A stretch of DNA of 64,000 nt from Gracilimonas sp965227215 (GTDB taxonomy: Bacteria; Bacteroidota; Rhodothermia; Balneolales; Balneolaceae): positions 3,038,001 through 3,102,000 of the forward strand of contig OZ245729.1 of assembly GCA_965227215.1 (NCBI GenBank), given 5' to 3'. Below the pieces are notes generated by a model, which was given only the letters and a program-made list of their open reading frames with translations, searched no databases and was not told where the DNA came from. The translations under genes were made by a program, and so were the position numbers. This document shows, in pieces, positions 43,220 through 52,255 of this stretch; position 1 is the stretch's first letter, and every line of letters begins with the position of its first letter.

Positions 43220-45030
43220 TAAAGCAGTTATTATCATCAGCCGGTAATAATAAGGAAGCCGGGCTGGCAACCAACATCACTAAAACAGCCGGTACGAACA
43301 GCGAACCGACGTCCCCCGGTTTATTCGGATCTATATTGAAAACCGTTCAGGAATTTGGTCAGCAGAGCGAATCTGATACGGCTTCATCCCAACAAAGTGA
43401 GGGGGAGCAGAAAGAAGTAAAAAATACTGATGAAGCTACTTCCACTAAAACTGAAGTTGTAAGTGAAGAACAAGCAGAAGTAATTGAGCAGGAAGAAAAC
43501 GAAAAGGAACTGACCGGAACTGAAAAAGAAGGGGAGAAAGTGGCTTCAACTCAGACTGAATCAAAAGGTAATGCTAACGCTCCGGAAGAAGATGTACTAT
43601 TAACTGATGTTGACAAAAGTTCGCCTGTTGATGTGAACAATCAGGCAGCCGAAACTGAAGAGAAGAACCATCAAGAGCCGGTTGTTACTCATAATACAGT
43701 AAAAGAAACGGGGCAGCCGACTATTTCAGAAGCCGGGACAGATGTAGCGAAAGCATCGAATAACAGTGTGAATGGGGAAGCAGCAAACCCTACGGTTGAT
43801 GCTGAAACGAAGATTGTAGATCAAGCAGCAAGTCAGGCCGGAAATCATGTATCCGGGGAAGTGAAGGTTGATGAACCGATTGCAACACAGCCCGAATCTT
43901 TGAAAGTGCATAGTGAGGAAGCTTCTCAATCACCTGTTGAGAAGGGAGAAGCTTCTGATACTGAAATCGAACTATCGGAAGAAATGGGAGAATCGGGCAG
44001 TGATTCTTTAGTACAGAACTCCGGCAATACATCATCTGTCTCATCATTACCAACCGAAGCAGGAATTTCACAACAGAAAAACCGAAAAGTGACTGAACAA
44101 GCAACGGCCGGTACTGCTCAGAAGCAGCGGGTATCCGAAAGTCCTGAAAGTAAAGAAGTGGAGCCTGAAGCTGAGGTTGATATCACGAAACCAATAATGC
44201 AGGCTGCAGCCGGACAAACTGCTTCCGGTGCTCCTGAAGTGAACCAAGGTGTTCAAAACCAGAAGGTAGAAGAAGCCCGGGTAAAGAAATTTCGCGAAAA
44301 CTATTCTTTCTCGGGTCGGCAGGAGCTGACATCGGAGCGACTTGAGGTGATTACGCAAAGCAGAGATACAAAAACTCCGGCATCCTTTTTATCGCAACCG
44401 GATGTGCCGGTTCAGGCTGTTCTGAATCAGATGAGTCCGGCACAGAATTCCGCGATGACAACAGAACAAGAGCTGATGCTGAAAGAGTATTTGAAAGAAT
44501 CGGTTGAAATGGCCGAGCAAAAGGATGCAGCCAATGCTTTGTTTGCCAGAATGGGTGAAATGCCCGTTTCAAATATGTTGATCCGAAGAACCGTATTGCC
44601 TTCTCTTACCCAGGCTGTTCAGAAAACAGTTTCAGCAGGAAAAGCAACCCCGGAAACATGGCAAAAGCACAGCTTTGAACTGGAAGACGGGAACAGCATT
44701 CAGCTTTCTACCCGACAGGTGGATGGGGTGTTACAGGTAAAGCTGGCTACAACCAGCGTAGAATTAAGCCGCCTGATGCAGCAGTATGAACAAGAAATTA
44801 AACAACACCTGGAGCAGGAATGTCAGCTGGACGTAAATCTGCAGTTTGACGGTGATGATCAAGGACAGGAGATGTCGGGCTTCTTTGGGAACTCGTCTTC
44901 ATCTCAACAAAAAGCCTCCGGCATAAACACAGGCACCGGCAATGAACAGGCTGCTGCTCAAAAAACCGATAAGAACTTACAACAAACCGTCCGTCGATTT
45001 GGCTACAACCAAATGGAATGGACCGCTTAA
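43216..45030 (+). CDS. fliK: Flagellar hook-length control protein FliK
   Basis: A 604-aa exported ruler. The first 370 residues are low-complexity and rich in Glu, Ser, Thr, Ala and Gln with no fixed fold, as expected of the ruler region; the C-terminal domain (about 480-570) has the FliK_C character (ELEDGNSIQLSTRQVDGVLQV in part, LMQQYEQEIKQHL). The start overlaps the MotE-like gene. FliK sequence is poorly conserved, so position before flgD and flgE supports the call. Its length suggests a hook of usual or greater length. Confidence 0.85.
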   Translation: MIKQLLSSAGNNKEAGLATNITKTAGTNSEPTSPGLFGSILKTVQEFGQQSESDTASSQQSEGEQKEVKNTDEATSTKTEVVSEEQAEVIEQEENEKELTGTEKEGEKVASTQTESKGNANAPEEDVLLTDVDKSSPVDVNNQAAETEEKNHQEPVVTHNTVKETGQPTISEAGTDVAKASNNSVNGEAANPTVDAETKIVDQAASQAGNHVSGEVKVDEPIATQPESLKVHSEEASQSPVEKGEASDTEIELSEEMGESGSDSLVQNSGNTSSVSSLPTEAGISQQKNRKVTEQATAGTAQKQRVSESPESKEVEPEAEVDITKPIMQAAAGQTASGAPEVNQGVQNQKVEEARVKKFRENYSFSGRQELTSERLEVITQSRDTKTPASFLSQPDVPVQAVLNQMSPAQNSAMTTEQELMLKEYLKESVEMAEQKDAANALFARMGEMPVSNMLIRRTVLPSLTQAVQKTVSAGKATPETWQKHSFELEDGNSIQLSTRQVDGVLQVKLATTSVELSRLMQQYEQEIKQHLEQECQLDVNLQFDGDDQGQEMSGFFGNSSSSQQKASGINTGTGNEQAAAQKTDKNLQQTVRRFGYNQMEWTA

Positions 45031-45042
45031 AGGAACAGAACA

Positions 45043-45723
45043 ATGGATGTTAATAGCATAACTTCACAGGCTTCAGGAGCATTTGCTCAACAAGGGCAGA
45101 CTAAGAAAAGTCAGCTTGGTCAGCAGGAATTTTTACACCTGTTGGTAGCGCAAATGAGAAACCAGGATCCAATCAACCCGATGGATGGGGCAGAATTTGC
45201 CTCACAGCTGGCACAGTTTAACTCTGTGGAACAGCTGATCAGCGTAAATAATGGCCTTAAAACCTTACAAGGAAGCCAGGACATGATGAGCGCCAGCTTA
45301 ACAAATTCTATGGCGGCATCGCTGACAGGTAAGCAGGTTAAGGCATTGAGCAACCAGGTTCACCTTGGAGCTGAAGGTAATTCTGAGATTCAGTTTGAAC
45401 TGAATAACTCGGCCGATTCGGTTGAGATTATCATTCGGGATGCGAGTGGATCAGAAATTCGCCGCGAAACAATGAACGGGTTGTCCTCGGGCGACCACGA
45501 CTGGACATGGGACGGGCTGAACAATGCCGGTGACCGCATGGGAGAAGGAGATTATACCATTGAAGTGCAAGCAGCAAACGGGGATAACCCGGTAGGTTCG
45601 CTGGTCTTTATCGAAGGTATAGCTGACCGAGTACGTTATACATCCGAAGGGGTATTCCTCTCGGTGAATGATGTAGAGATACCTATTGGTGATGTTGAAG
45701 AAGTAGGTACAGGAATTTTTTAA
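45043..45723 (+). CDS. flgD: Flagellar hook-cap assembly protein FlgD
   Basis: A 226-aa hook scaffold. The N-terminal export and capping region (GQQEFLHLLVAQMRNQDPINP at about 26-46, given here in part) is the family signature; a FlgD Ig-like/Tudor region (about 105-210) follows with DWTWDGLNNAGDRMGEGDYT. AAAGGAAC precedes the ATG. It lies between fliK and flgE as in many flagellar operons. Confidence 0.93.
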   Translation: MDVNSITSQASGAFAQQGQTKKSQLGQQEFLHLLVAQMRNQDPINPMDGAEFASQLAQFNSVEQLISVNNGLKTLQGSQDMMSASLTNSMAASLTGKQVKALSNQVHLGAEGNSEIQFELNNSADSVEIIIRDASGSEIRRETMNGLSSGDHDWTWDGLNNAGDRMGEGDYTIEVQAANGDNPVGSLVFIEGIADRVRYTSEGVFLSVNDVEIPIGDVEEVGTGIF

Positions 45724-45813
45724 ACGTAATTAATCAAATAAAACAAAGGGGCATCGAGTAGCATCGCCCGGCAGTACAAAAGGCTGCAATTTCAAAAAGA
45801 CAGGAGATAACTT

Positions 45814-47436
45814 ATGTCATTAGTCAAATCTTTAAACTCAGGTGTTAGTGGTTTGAGAGCATTTCAAACCAAAATGGATGTTATTGGTAATAACATCGCA
45901 AACGTAGAAACGGCGGGCTACAAATCATCATCGGTAACTTTTGCTGAGATGATGAGTGAGCGTTTAGGCCGTGCAGGTGGTGGTGGAGATTCCTCCCCAC
46001 AGTTAAGCAACCAGGTAGGCTTGGGAGTACGTGTGTCTTCCATCAGCCGCGACTTTAGCCAGGGTGCCATGCAAAGTACAGGCCGGTCTACCGATTTGGC
46101 TATTGAAGGCGAAGGATACTTTATGGTATCAGACGGTGGAGAAAACCTGATGACCCGAGCCGGTAACTTTGTGTTTAACAAAGACGGAATGCTGGTTGAT
46201 CAGGCCGGACGTTCGGTTCAGGGATACATTGCTGACAGTGCCGGAAACATTCTGGGCGGTGGAGCAGCTGAAGACGTTCGCATCGATTTCGAAAACGTAC
46301 TTCCTCCAAAGAAAACCGATAACGTAACACTTGCCGGTAACCTGAATGCAGGAACCAGTGTGAGTAAAGTGCTGCAGGCACAAAGTGGATTTACAACAGC
46401 AACCGGTGATAATGCTACTTTAGCAACACCGATTAACGACCTCAGCCAAACGCTGACAGGTCTCTCAGCCGGTGATGTAATTTCATTCGATGTTACGCTG
46501 AATGACGGAACAGCAACAACCATTAACCATACCTATGCTGCCGGCGATACTGTTGGAGATATGATCAACAGCTTCAACAGCGGATTGACTTCAACAGAAG
46601 GTCAGCTTTCACTGATTGACGGAATGATGAACCTCCGTTCAGCTACTATGGGCGACAGTGACCTTGATATTTCAAATGTATCGGTAACCGGAGCGGGAGA
46701 TATCAACTTTCCGGGACTGCAAACCATTCAGGAAGGGCAGACCAATACCCAAACCATGAGTACCACAGTGTACGATGATCTTGGCCAGGCACACTCTCTG
46801 ATGCTTGAATTTACCCAAACCGGAACCAATGAGTGGCAATACGATGCCCGTTTCCTAGATGGTGAAACCATCACAAGCGGAGCTTCAGGAACAGTTACTT
46901 TTGATGAGTTGGGTCAGCTTTCATCAGGAGACATGCTCAACATGACTTTTGATCCGGGTCGCGGTGCCAGCACGTCCAGTTTCTCCGTAAACCTTGGGGA
47001 TTCCCAGACCGGAACCCGATTCACCCAGTACGCAGGTTCCAACTCGGCTAAAGTGATCAGCCAGGATGGATACACGCAGGGACAGCTGATTGATGTTGCC
47101 ATTGACGGAGCCGGACAGGTTCAGGGAATTTATGACAACGGAAACAGCACCGTTCTGGCACAGCTTGCTCTAGCGCAGGTTCAAAACCAGAATGGACTTG
47201 AAATGGTAGGAAGCGGATTGTTCCGTGCAACCTCAGCTGCCGGTGAAATGTTTGTAAACACCGCCGATAGTTTTGCAGGAACGGCCATTAACTCCGGTTC
47301 TTTGGAAGGATCAAATGTTGACCTGGCCAAAGAATTCACAAACATGATTACATCGCAGAGAGCATATCAGTCGAATGCTCGTGTAATCACAACTTCTGAC
47401 GAAATGTTGACAGAAGCAGTAAATCTGAAAAGATAA
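45814..47436 (+). CDS. flgE: Flagellar hook protein FlgE
   Basis: The 540-aa hook subunit, longer than the approximately 400 aa of enterics because of extra D1/D2 surface domains (about 150-400). N terminus SLNSGVSGLRAFQTKMDVIGNN and C terminus KEFTNMITSQRAYQSNARVI are the conserved coiled-coil ends; the internal ARAGNF and the FlgE-type VYDDLGQAHSL are present. AGGAG lies before the ATG. Last gene of the flgB operon, followed by two terminators. Confidence 0.94.
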   Translation: MSLVKSLNSGVSGLRAFQTKMDVIGNNIANVETAGYKSSSVTFAEMMSERLGRAGGGGDSSPQLSNQVGLGVRVSSISRDFSQGAMQSTGRSTDLAIEGEGYFMVSDGGENLMTRAGNFVFNKDGMLVDQAGRSVQGYIADSAGNILGGGAAEDVRIDFENVLPPKKTDNVTLAGNLNAGTSVSKVLQAQSGFTTATGDNATLATPINDLSQTLTGLSAGDVISFDVTLNDGTATTINHTYAAGDTVGDMINSFNSGLTSTEGQLSLIDGMMNLRSATMGDSDLDISNVSVTGAGDINFPGLQTIQEGQTNTQTMSTTVYDDLGQAHSLMLEFTQTGTNEWQYDARFLDGETITSGASGTVTFDELGQLSSGDMLNMTFDPGRGASTSSFSVNLGDSQTGTRFTQYAGSNSAKVISQDGYTQGQLIDVAIDGAGQVQGIYDNGNSTVLAQLALAQVQNQNGLEMVGSGLFRATSAAGEMFVNTADSFAGTAINSGSLEGSNVDLAKEFTNMITSQRAYQSNARVITTSDEMLTEAVNLKR

Positions 47437-47459
47437 TTAGCCTGGAGTAGCTAATTTTT
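47435..47459 (+). terminator. First terminator after flgE
   Basis: TTAGC-N8-GCTAA hairpin followed by TTTTT, overlapping the flgE stop. Confidence 0.6.
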
Positions 47460-47474
47460 CATAGTTAAGGTTGA

Positions 47475-47529
47475 GGCTCTGCTCTCAGAAATTGGTTTTT
47501 TGATCAATTGTGGGGGTGGAGCTTTTTTT
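47475..47529 (+). terminator. Second terminator after flgE
   Basis: A long stem with several G-U pairs (GGCTCTGCTCTCAG region against GGGGGTGGAGC), closed by AATTG/CAATT around a T-rich loop, then seven T. With the first terminator it insulates motA from the hook operon. Confidence 0.75.
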
Positions 47530-47621
47530 ATGCTTATGAACTTTCAAAAAATGCCGATACCCATTTTGTGACAAGCTCGGGATATATCCTGTACGCTTTT
47601 AGAAAAACAGGGGATATCCTC

Positions 47622-47648
47622 TTAAGATTTTTATCCATACACCGATAA
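47622..47648 (+). promoter_or_regulatory. FliA (sigma-28) promoter of the motA operon, possibly leaderless
   Basis: TTAAGATT-N11-ACCGATAA. With the usual distance of about seven bases from -10 to start, transcription would begin at or next to the motA ATG at 47656. Alternatively AAAGG within the -10 serves as ribosome-binding site for a longer transcript from another promoter. Confidence 0.6.
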
Positions 47649-47655
47649 AGGCTAT

Positions 47656-48534
47656 ATGTTAGATCGTTCAACAATCATAGGATTAATAATTGGATTCACC
47701 CTGGTCGTCGGGTCCATCATGATGGAAGGTAGCATTCTCATATTCTTGAGTTTGTCTTCCTTATTTATTGTGGTGGGGGGTGCGATGGCTTCAACGATGA
47801 TCAGCTTCAGTATTGAAGATATCAAAACGAGCTTCAAGACTTTTATGGGACTGATGAAGGTGACATCCATTGACTTAAGAACCGATATGGAGCTGTTGAG
47901 TATGTTTGCCCGGCGAGTGAGAACCGGTGGACTTTTGATTCTGGATAACGACATTAAACATTTAAAAGACGAGTATCTGAAAAATGGCCTTCAGCTGGCG
48001 GTTGATGGTTTCAAAGAAGAAAGCCTGGATAGCATTCTGTCAGATGAAATTAAAGGAGCGGAGCGGGATCTGGAACTTGCCGGAGGGGTCATGAATTCAC
48101 TGGCTACCTATGGACCTGCCTTCGGTATGATTGGTACTATTGTAGGCTTGGTTTTGATGCTCCAGAATATTTCGGATCCCGAAGCACTTGGGGCCGGTAT
48201 GGCGGTTGCTCTTTTAACAACCTTGTACGGAAGTATGTTTGCCAATATGATTGTTGGTCCGCTGGCGGCAAAGCTGAGCTACCTCAGTGAAATTGACCTA
48301 AACCGAAAGCGAATGTTCAGGGTGGGTATTCTGTCTATTGTGGCAGGCGAGAACCCGCGAATCATGGAAAAGAAAATGCTTATTCACATAGACCCGCACA
48401 GCAGGGCAGAGTATGTAAAACACCATGAAGAGCTAAAAATCATTAAACAACGCGACGAGAAGTTCTACAAACTTTGGATCGAACAACAGGATAAGGAATG
48501 GGAAAATCTGAAGGAGATTCTCAAGGCTGGTTAG
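47656..48534 (+). CDS. motA: Flagellar stator protein MotA
   Basis: A 292-aa inner-membrane stator subunit with four membrane helices (about 5-25, 30-50, 150-170, 180-205), a cytoplasmic loop that contacts FliG, and TYGPAFGMIGTIVGL containing the conserved proline region of helix 3. Length and topology are those of the MotA/PomA family. It opens the operon that also carries switch and export-gate genes. The gene overlaps motB by 37 bases, more than the usual 1-4. Confidence 0.93.
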   Translation: MLDRSTIIGLIIGFTLVVGSIMMEGSILIFLSLSSLFIVVGGAMASTMISFSIEDIKTSFKTFMGLMKVTSIDLRTDMELLSMFARRVRTGGLLILDNDIKHLKDEYLKNGLQLAVDGFKEESLDSILSDEIKGAERDLELAGGVMNSLATYGPAFGMIGTIVGLVLMLQNISDPEALGAGMAVALLTTLYGSMFANMIVGPLAAKLSYLSEIDLNRKRMFRVGILSIVAGENPRIMEKKMLIHIDPHSRAEYVKHHEELKIIKQRDEKFYKLWIEQQDKEWENLKEILKAG

Positions 48535-49253
48535 TGACCTATAGTGACCTTGTGACGTTGATTCTCACGTTCTTTGTGTTGCTATATACGATGACATCCG
48601 GTGTTGAGAAGACATCATTTAATAGCTTTATACAATACTTCCAGAAAAATGCGGGCTTCCTTCCGGAATCTCAGGCAGCGGTAGAAAGTATTGAGAATAA
48701 GATAGAGCCCGAAGAGCTGGAGCAAATGATGGAAGAACAAATTGAGCGATGGGAAGCCTTTGCCGATTTCTTGCACGAGCAGGATTTATCCTCCGAGGTA
48801 GATATTGAGCTACTGCAGGATGGGGTTAAAATTACGTTAAGTGATTCTTTGACTTTCGAGAGCGGTTCTTCCGACCTGTTGCCTGAAGCCAAAATAGTAC
48901 TGGGGCAGGTTGCCGATGTTCTGGGCGACCGGGTTCTTGATATTGAAGTGCAGGGGCATACCGATAATGTGCCCATCAGTAATATGATGTATAAGTCGAA
49001 TTGGCATTTGGGAGCCGCCCGCTCCGTATCGGTAGTGCAGTATTTACAGGCACAGGCTGATGTTGATCCTTCCAATTTTAAGGCAAGCAGCTTTGGAGAA
49101 TACCGGCCTGTATCAGAAAATGAATCAACAGATGGCAGAAGAAAAAACCGCCGTGTAGAAATCTACCTGAAAGACCTGATTGCTAAAGGAGCTCTTGAAG
49201 CCGCGCTTCCATTTGAAGAGCCCATCCCGGTGTATAATTCAACAACTAATTAA
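48498..49253 (+). CDS. motB: Flagellar stator protein MotB
   Basis: A 251-aa stator subunit. A very short cytoplasmic N terminus leads into one membrane helix carrying the ion-binding aspartate Asp17 in YSDLVTLILTFFVLLY; a plug/linker region follows, then an OmpA-like peptidoglycan-binding domain (about 115-225) with VQGHTDNVPI and GRRKNRRVEI. The ATG at 48498 is the only start that keeps a stretch before Asp17, so the 37-base overlap with motA is real. The aspartate does not decide between proton and sodium use. Confidence 0.94.
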   Translation: MGKSEGDSQGWLVTYSDLVTLILTFFVLLYTMTSGVEKTSFNSFIQYFQKNAGFLPESQAAVESIENKIEPEELEQMMEEQIERWEAFADFLHEQDLSSEVDIELLQDGVKITLSDSLTFESGSSDLLPEAKIVLGQVADVLGDRVLDIEVQGHTDNVPISNMMYKSNWHLGAARSVSVVQYLQAQADVDPSNFKASSFGEYRPVSENESTDGRRKNRRVEIYLKDLIAKGALEAALPFEEPIPVYNSTTN

Positions 49254-49264
49254 GGTGTACGGCC

Positions 49265-49768
49265 ATGGCCACAGAGAATAAGAACGAGAAAAAAGACAAG
49301 AAGGAAGTAAAGGGAAAGAAGCGGAAAGGCGGGCCAAATTTTCTGAAGCTCGGAAAATATTTCCTGCTTTTACTCATCCTTGTGGGGCAGGGATTCTTGG
49401 CTTATACCATTGTCGATAAATATTACCCCACTGTTTTTGCCAAAATGAACGAGAAAAGTCCGTCTGATTATGGTACTTATCAAATGGAAGAGATGGTAGT
49501 TAACCCTGCCAACACCTATGGAAAAAGATACCTGATGGTGGAAATAAGCCTTGAATTAGACGATAAAAGCCATGTTTCGCTTCTCGACGAAAATATGATG
49601 AAGCTCAAACAAGAGATCATTGATGCCCTTTCTTCCCGTAATGTTGACCAACTTACACGGGTTGCTGGTCGTGAAGAATTGAGGAGAGAACTTTCAGGAA
49701 TAATTAATTCCTCTATCGGAGTACGTTCGGTACGCAATTTGTATTTCACTAAATATGTAATGCAATGA
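49265..49768 (+). CDS. fliL: Flagellar basal body-associated protein FliL
   Basis: A 167-aa single-pass protein that supports the stator. A strongly basic Lys-rich N terminus (5-30), one membrane helix (about 35-57) and a periplasmic FliL domain with the YLMVEISLEL strand and late SIGVRSVRNLYFTKYVMQ. It lies between motB and fliM. Confidence 0.88.
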   Translation: MATENKNEKKDKKEVKGKKRKGGPNFLKLGKYFLLLLILVGQGFLAYTIVDKYYPTVFAKMNEKSPSDYGTYQMEEMVVNPANTYGKRYLMVEISLELDDKSHVSLLDENMMKLKQEIIDALSSRNVDQLTRVAGREELRRELSGIINSSIGVRSVRNLYFTKYVMQ

Positions 49769-49793
49769 TCGTAAACCAAGAACGGAAACTTTT

Positions 49794-50729
49794 ATGGAAT
49801 CGAAGCTGCCCAGGCATACATTGGGAAATGTTAAATATGTAGAATCCTACGATTTCAAACATCCTAAGCTGTTTAGTAAGGAAATCATGAGGACGCTGCA
49901 AGCTATTCATGAAGTTTTTTCAAGAAACCTCAGCCGTATTTTCAGCTCATCACTTCGCTACAAAGTGGATGTGTACTTAGATAAGGTAAATCAGCTTTCT
50001 TCAACAGAGTTTGCCCACGAAATTAAAAGCCCAAGTACCATTTATCTGCTTTCAGTTGAGAAACTTGGCGGTGAAGTAGTTGTAGTGCTACCCCCCGAAT
50101 TTTGTATTCACCTTATAGAGCGACAAAGTGGTGGCTCTGAAAAGCAGCTTAGCGAACGACGCATACTCACCGTTATCGAAGAAAAAATTATGTCGAGAGT
50201 GATGGGGAGTATCAGCAATGAGATTGTACAAGCCTGGGAACCGTATATGGATTTTAAGGTGGATGCAATAAAGTATGAGAGCAAGCCGGAAAATTTAAAC
50301 CTGGCAGCAGTAGATCCTAATATTGTAGTGAAGTTTGAAGTGGATCTGGGCGGACAAAAGATTCAGATTGGGATCTCTTATTCCTACAGTCTTCTTAAAA
50401 AAGCAATGAACGACACCATCATGAAGAAAGGGATGAACTCTCGCAAGGAGCAACTTTCTGAGGAAGAGATGGAGTCGTACAAGCGGACGCTGGAAAAAGC
50501 CAATATCCGTATTCAATCACTGTTGGGTACAACCCGCCTTACGCTCGAAGAAATTATGAATCTCAAAGAAGGTGATACCATCCCTCTGCGACAAAAGTCT
50601 GATAAGCCGCTGGAAATACGTGTGAATGGTGTTAAGAAAATGACAGCCTATCCCGGGGTTATACAGGGGCACCGGGCCGTCAAAATATTTGAACTCCTCG
50701 AAGAAATTAACGAACAGGAACTGGTATAA
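49794..50729 (+). CDS. fliM: Flagellar motor switch protein FliM lacking the CheY-docking peptide
   Basis: A 311-aa C-ring protein. The middle domain (about 30-215) shows YDFKHPKLFSKE, ELGG-like positions and the FliM fold; the C-terminal domain (about 240-305) is the SpoA/FliN-like domain with GDTIPLRQKSDKP and VNGVKK. Unlike classical FliM, nothing like the N-terminal LSQxEIDALL peptide precedes the YDF motif, which starts at residue 19 instead of about 45. Upstream DNA encodes no such peptide in frame. CheY must dock elsewhere or on a partner. Confidence 0.9.
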   Translation: MESKLPRHTLGNVKYVESYDFKHPKLFSKEIMRTLQAIHEVFSRNLSRIFSSSLRYKVDVYLDKVNQLSSTEFAHEIKSPSTIYLLSVEKLGGEVVVVLPPEFCIHLIERQSGGSEKQLSERRILTVIEEKIMSRVMGSISNEIVQAWEPYMDFKVDAIKYESKPENLNLAAVDPNIVVKFEVDLGGQKIQIGISYSYSLLKKAMNDTIMKKGMNSRKEQLSEEEMESYKRTLEKANIRIQSLLGTTRLTLEEIMNLKEGDTIPLRQKSDKPLEIRVNGVKKMTAYPGVIQGHRAVKIFELLEEINEQELV

Positions 50730-50731
50730 CT

Positions 50732-51670
50732 ATGAATTACTATCAAGAACAACTCCAAAATAACCTTCCCGAAATAGAGAAGTATTTAACTTCTGTACTA
50801 CTGGAAGAAACGAATATTGAAATCACTTCTTTTGAAACCATTTCCTCGGAAGCATTCCTGGAAAAGATGGTGAAGGAAGATATTTTCATCCTGACAAGAG
50901 ATGAAAATACCCAGACCGACCTCATTTGTATTCTGGATAAAGAGTGGTTTGCCATTCTTTCCAGTATTATGCTGGGTGTGGATGAAAGCTCATTCAACGA
51001 GGTAACCAAAGACCTGTTGAAGAAATTCTCGTCTGAACTTTCCACTACGCTTTCCAAAAAGTTCAAAGAAGAGGGGCAGGAGTTTGACCTTCGCGAGCTT
51101 GAAGTGCTAACGCTCAAACAGTTGGAAGATAAACTGGGCCACACCGAGTACTTCTTCGGAATGATGGAAGTAGAAGGCCTTGCGGATGACAAGATCAAAG
51201 CTGCCGCTTTGTTTGGAAATCCCGAAGCGCAGGTTGAAGTGGAGGAAGAATCTGAAGAGGAAGTGCAGGAAGAACCTTCTAAGGATGAGTTCAACCCTTC
51301 TGATTCGGAGGAACTCGAAAAGGCAGGAGCGCAGGAAGAGGTGATTTCCGGTCGCTATATTGAGTTTGAAGATTTTGAGGAAACCACACCGGCTATCAAG
51401 AATGGTGATGGAAACAGCATGGAGCTGCTCAAAGATGTGGAAATGGACGTTTCGGTGGAACTGGGTCGCATCGAATTGCCGCTGGGCAAGGTGCTTCAGC
51501 TTGCCAAAGGTTCTGTGATAGAATTAGAGAAACTGGCCGGTGAGCCGGTTGATATAATGGTTAACGGCCAGCGTATCGCTCATGGCGAAGTTGTGGTTGT
51601 GGATGAACATTTCGGCGTGCGTATTTCCAACCTGATTACCACCCGCCAACGTTTAGCCAAGCTATCATAA
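50732..51670 (+). CDS. fliN: Flagellar motor switch protein FliN with long N-terminal domain
   Basis: A 312-aa protein, far longer than enteric FliN (about 137 aa). The C-terminal SpoA domain (about 235-312) has VSVELGRIELPLGKVLQLAKGS in part, then EPVDIMVNGQRIAHGEVVVVDE, which is typical FliN. The N-terminal 165 residues form a globular region reminiscent of FliY, whose extra domain is CheC-like, though no ExxN phosphatase motif is evident; an acidic linker (about 165-225) joins them. It might host CheY in place of FliM. It overlaps fliO by one base. Confidence 0.88.
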   Translation: MNYYQEQLQNNLPEIEKYLTSVLLEETNIEITSFETISSEAFLEKMVKEDIFILTRDENTQTDLICILDKEWFAILSSIMLGVDESSFNEVTKDLLKKFSSELSTTLSKKFKEEGQEFDLRELEVLTLKQLEDKLGHTEYFFGMMEVEGLADDKIKAAALFGNPEAQVEVEEESEEEVQEEPSKDEFNPSDSEELEKAGAQEEVISGRYIEFEDFEETTPAIKNGDGNSMELLKDVEMDVSVELGRIELPLGKVLQLAKGSVIELEKLAGEPVDIMVNGQRIAHGEVVVVDEHFGVRISNLITTRQRLAKLS

Positions 51671-52251
51671 TGGACTTCACCAAGATCCTTTCACAGTCAA
51701 AAAAGAAGCCGCAGAACGTACTTAAACTGGTACTTGCGTTTGCCGTTGCTCTGTTGGTTATCTGGATGTTTCTGGTTTCACGAATGGAGTTTTCTGCCAC
51801 TGAAAAAGTAACCTCCGATCCGGAAGTGATTGAACGTACACAGGGGTTGAAAACAAGCCTCGGGAAAAAAACCGCAGAAGTTGAGCCTGTTACTAAGGAA
51901 TCAGCTTCAAAGGAAGACGAAACCGTTTTTCAAAATGCGTTTACTACTTTTTTGGTGATGATGGGGATACTGGGGCTGGTTTGGTTCTGGTCGAGAAAGA
52001 AATCCGGTTCACCCCGACAAAAACTGGATGGCAGAGACCTGGGCGAACATATCCTGGGGCAGGGTGCACAACTAAAGTTTGTAGAAATTAATAACGAAGT
52101 ATGGGTGATGGGGATGACGGCAGGGTCACTCAATTTGCTGCATCGTATTCCTAAGTCGGAGTGGAACGAGAACGAGGGACCGGAAGAAATAGCAGAGATT
52201 AAAAACGGTTCTGCTGATTTTAAATCACTCTACAAAATGTTCAGGAACTAA
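51670..52251 (+). CDS. fliO: Flagellar biosynthesis protein FliO
   Basis: A 193-aa protein with two hydrophobic segments, at about 18-36 and about 94-111, and a C-terminal cytoplasmic domain with VWVMGMTAGSLNLLHRIP, the FliO-type motif. It assists FliP assembly. FliO is poorly conserved; identification relies on that motif and on the position between fliN and fliP. The N-terminal helix plus extracytoplasmic loop is longer than in many FliO proteins. Confidence 0.8.
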   Translation: MDFTKILSQSKKKPQNVLKLVLAFAVALLVIWMFLVSRMEFSATEKVTSDPEVIERTQGLKTSLGKKTAEVEPVTKESASKEDETVFQNAFTTFLVMMGILGLVWFWSRKKSGSPRQKLDGRDLGEHILGQGAQLKFVEINNEVWVMGMTAGSLNLLHRIPKSEWNENEGPEEIAEIKNGSADFKSLYKMFRN

Positions 52252-52255
52252 GAAG

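Noticed and set aside
44965..44972. ACCGATAA inside fliK as a further FliA -10.
   Set aside because: No TTAAG or TAAT at the fixed distance, and it is in coding sequence.
48961..48970. ACCGATAA inside motB as an internal FliA promoter.
   Set aside because: It encodes the conserved HTDN of the OmpA domain, and no -35 match is present.
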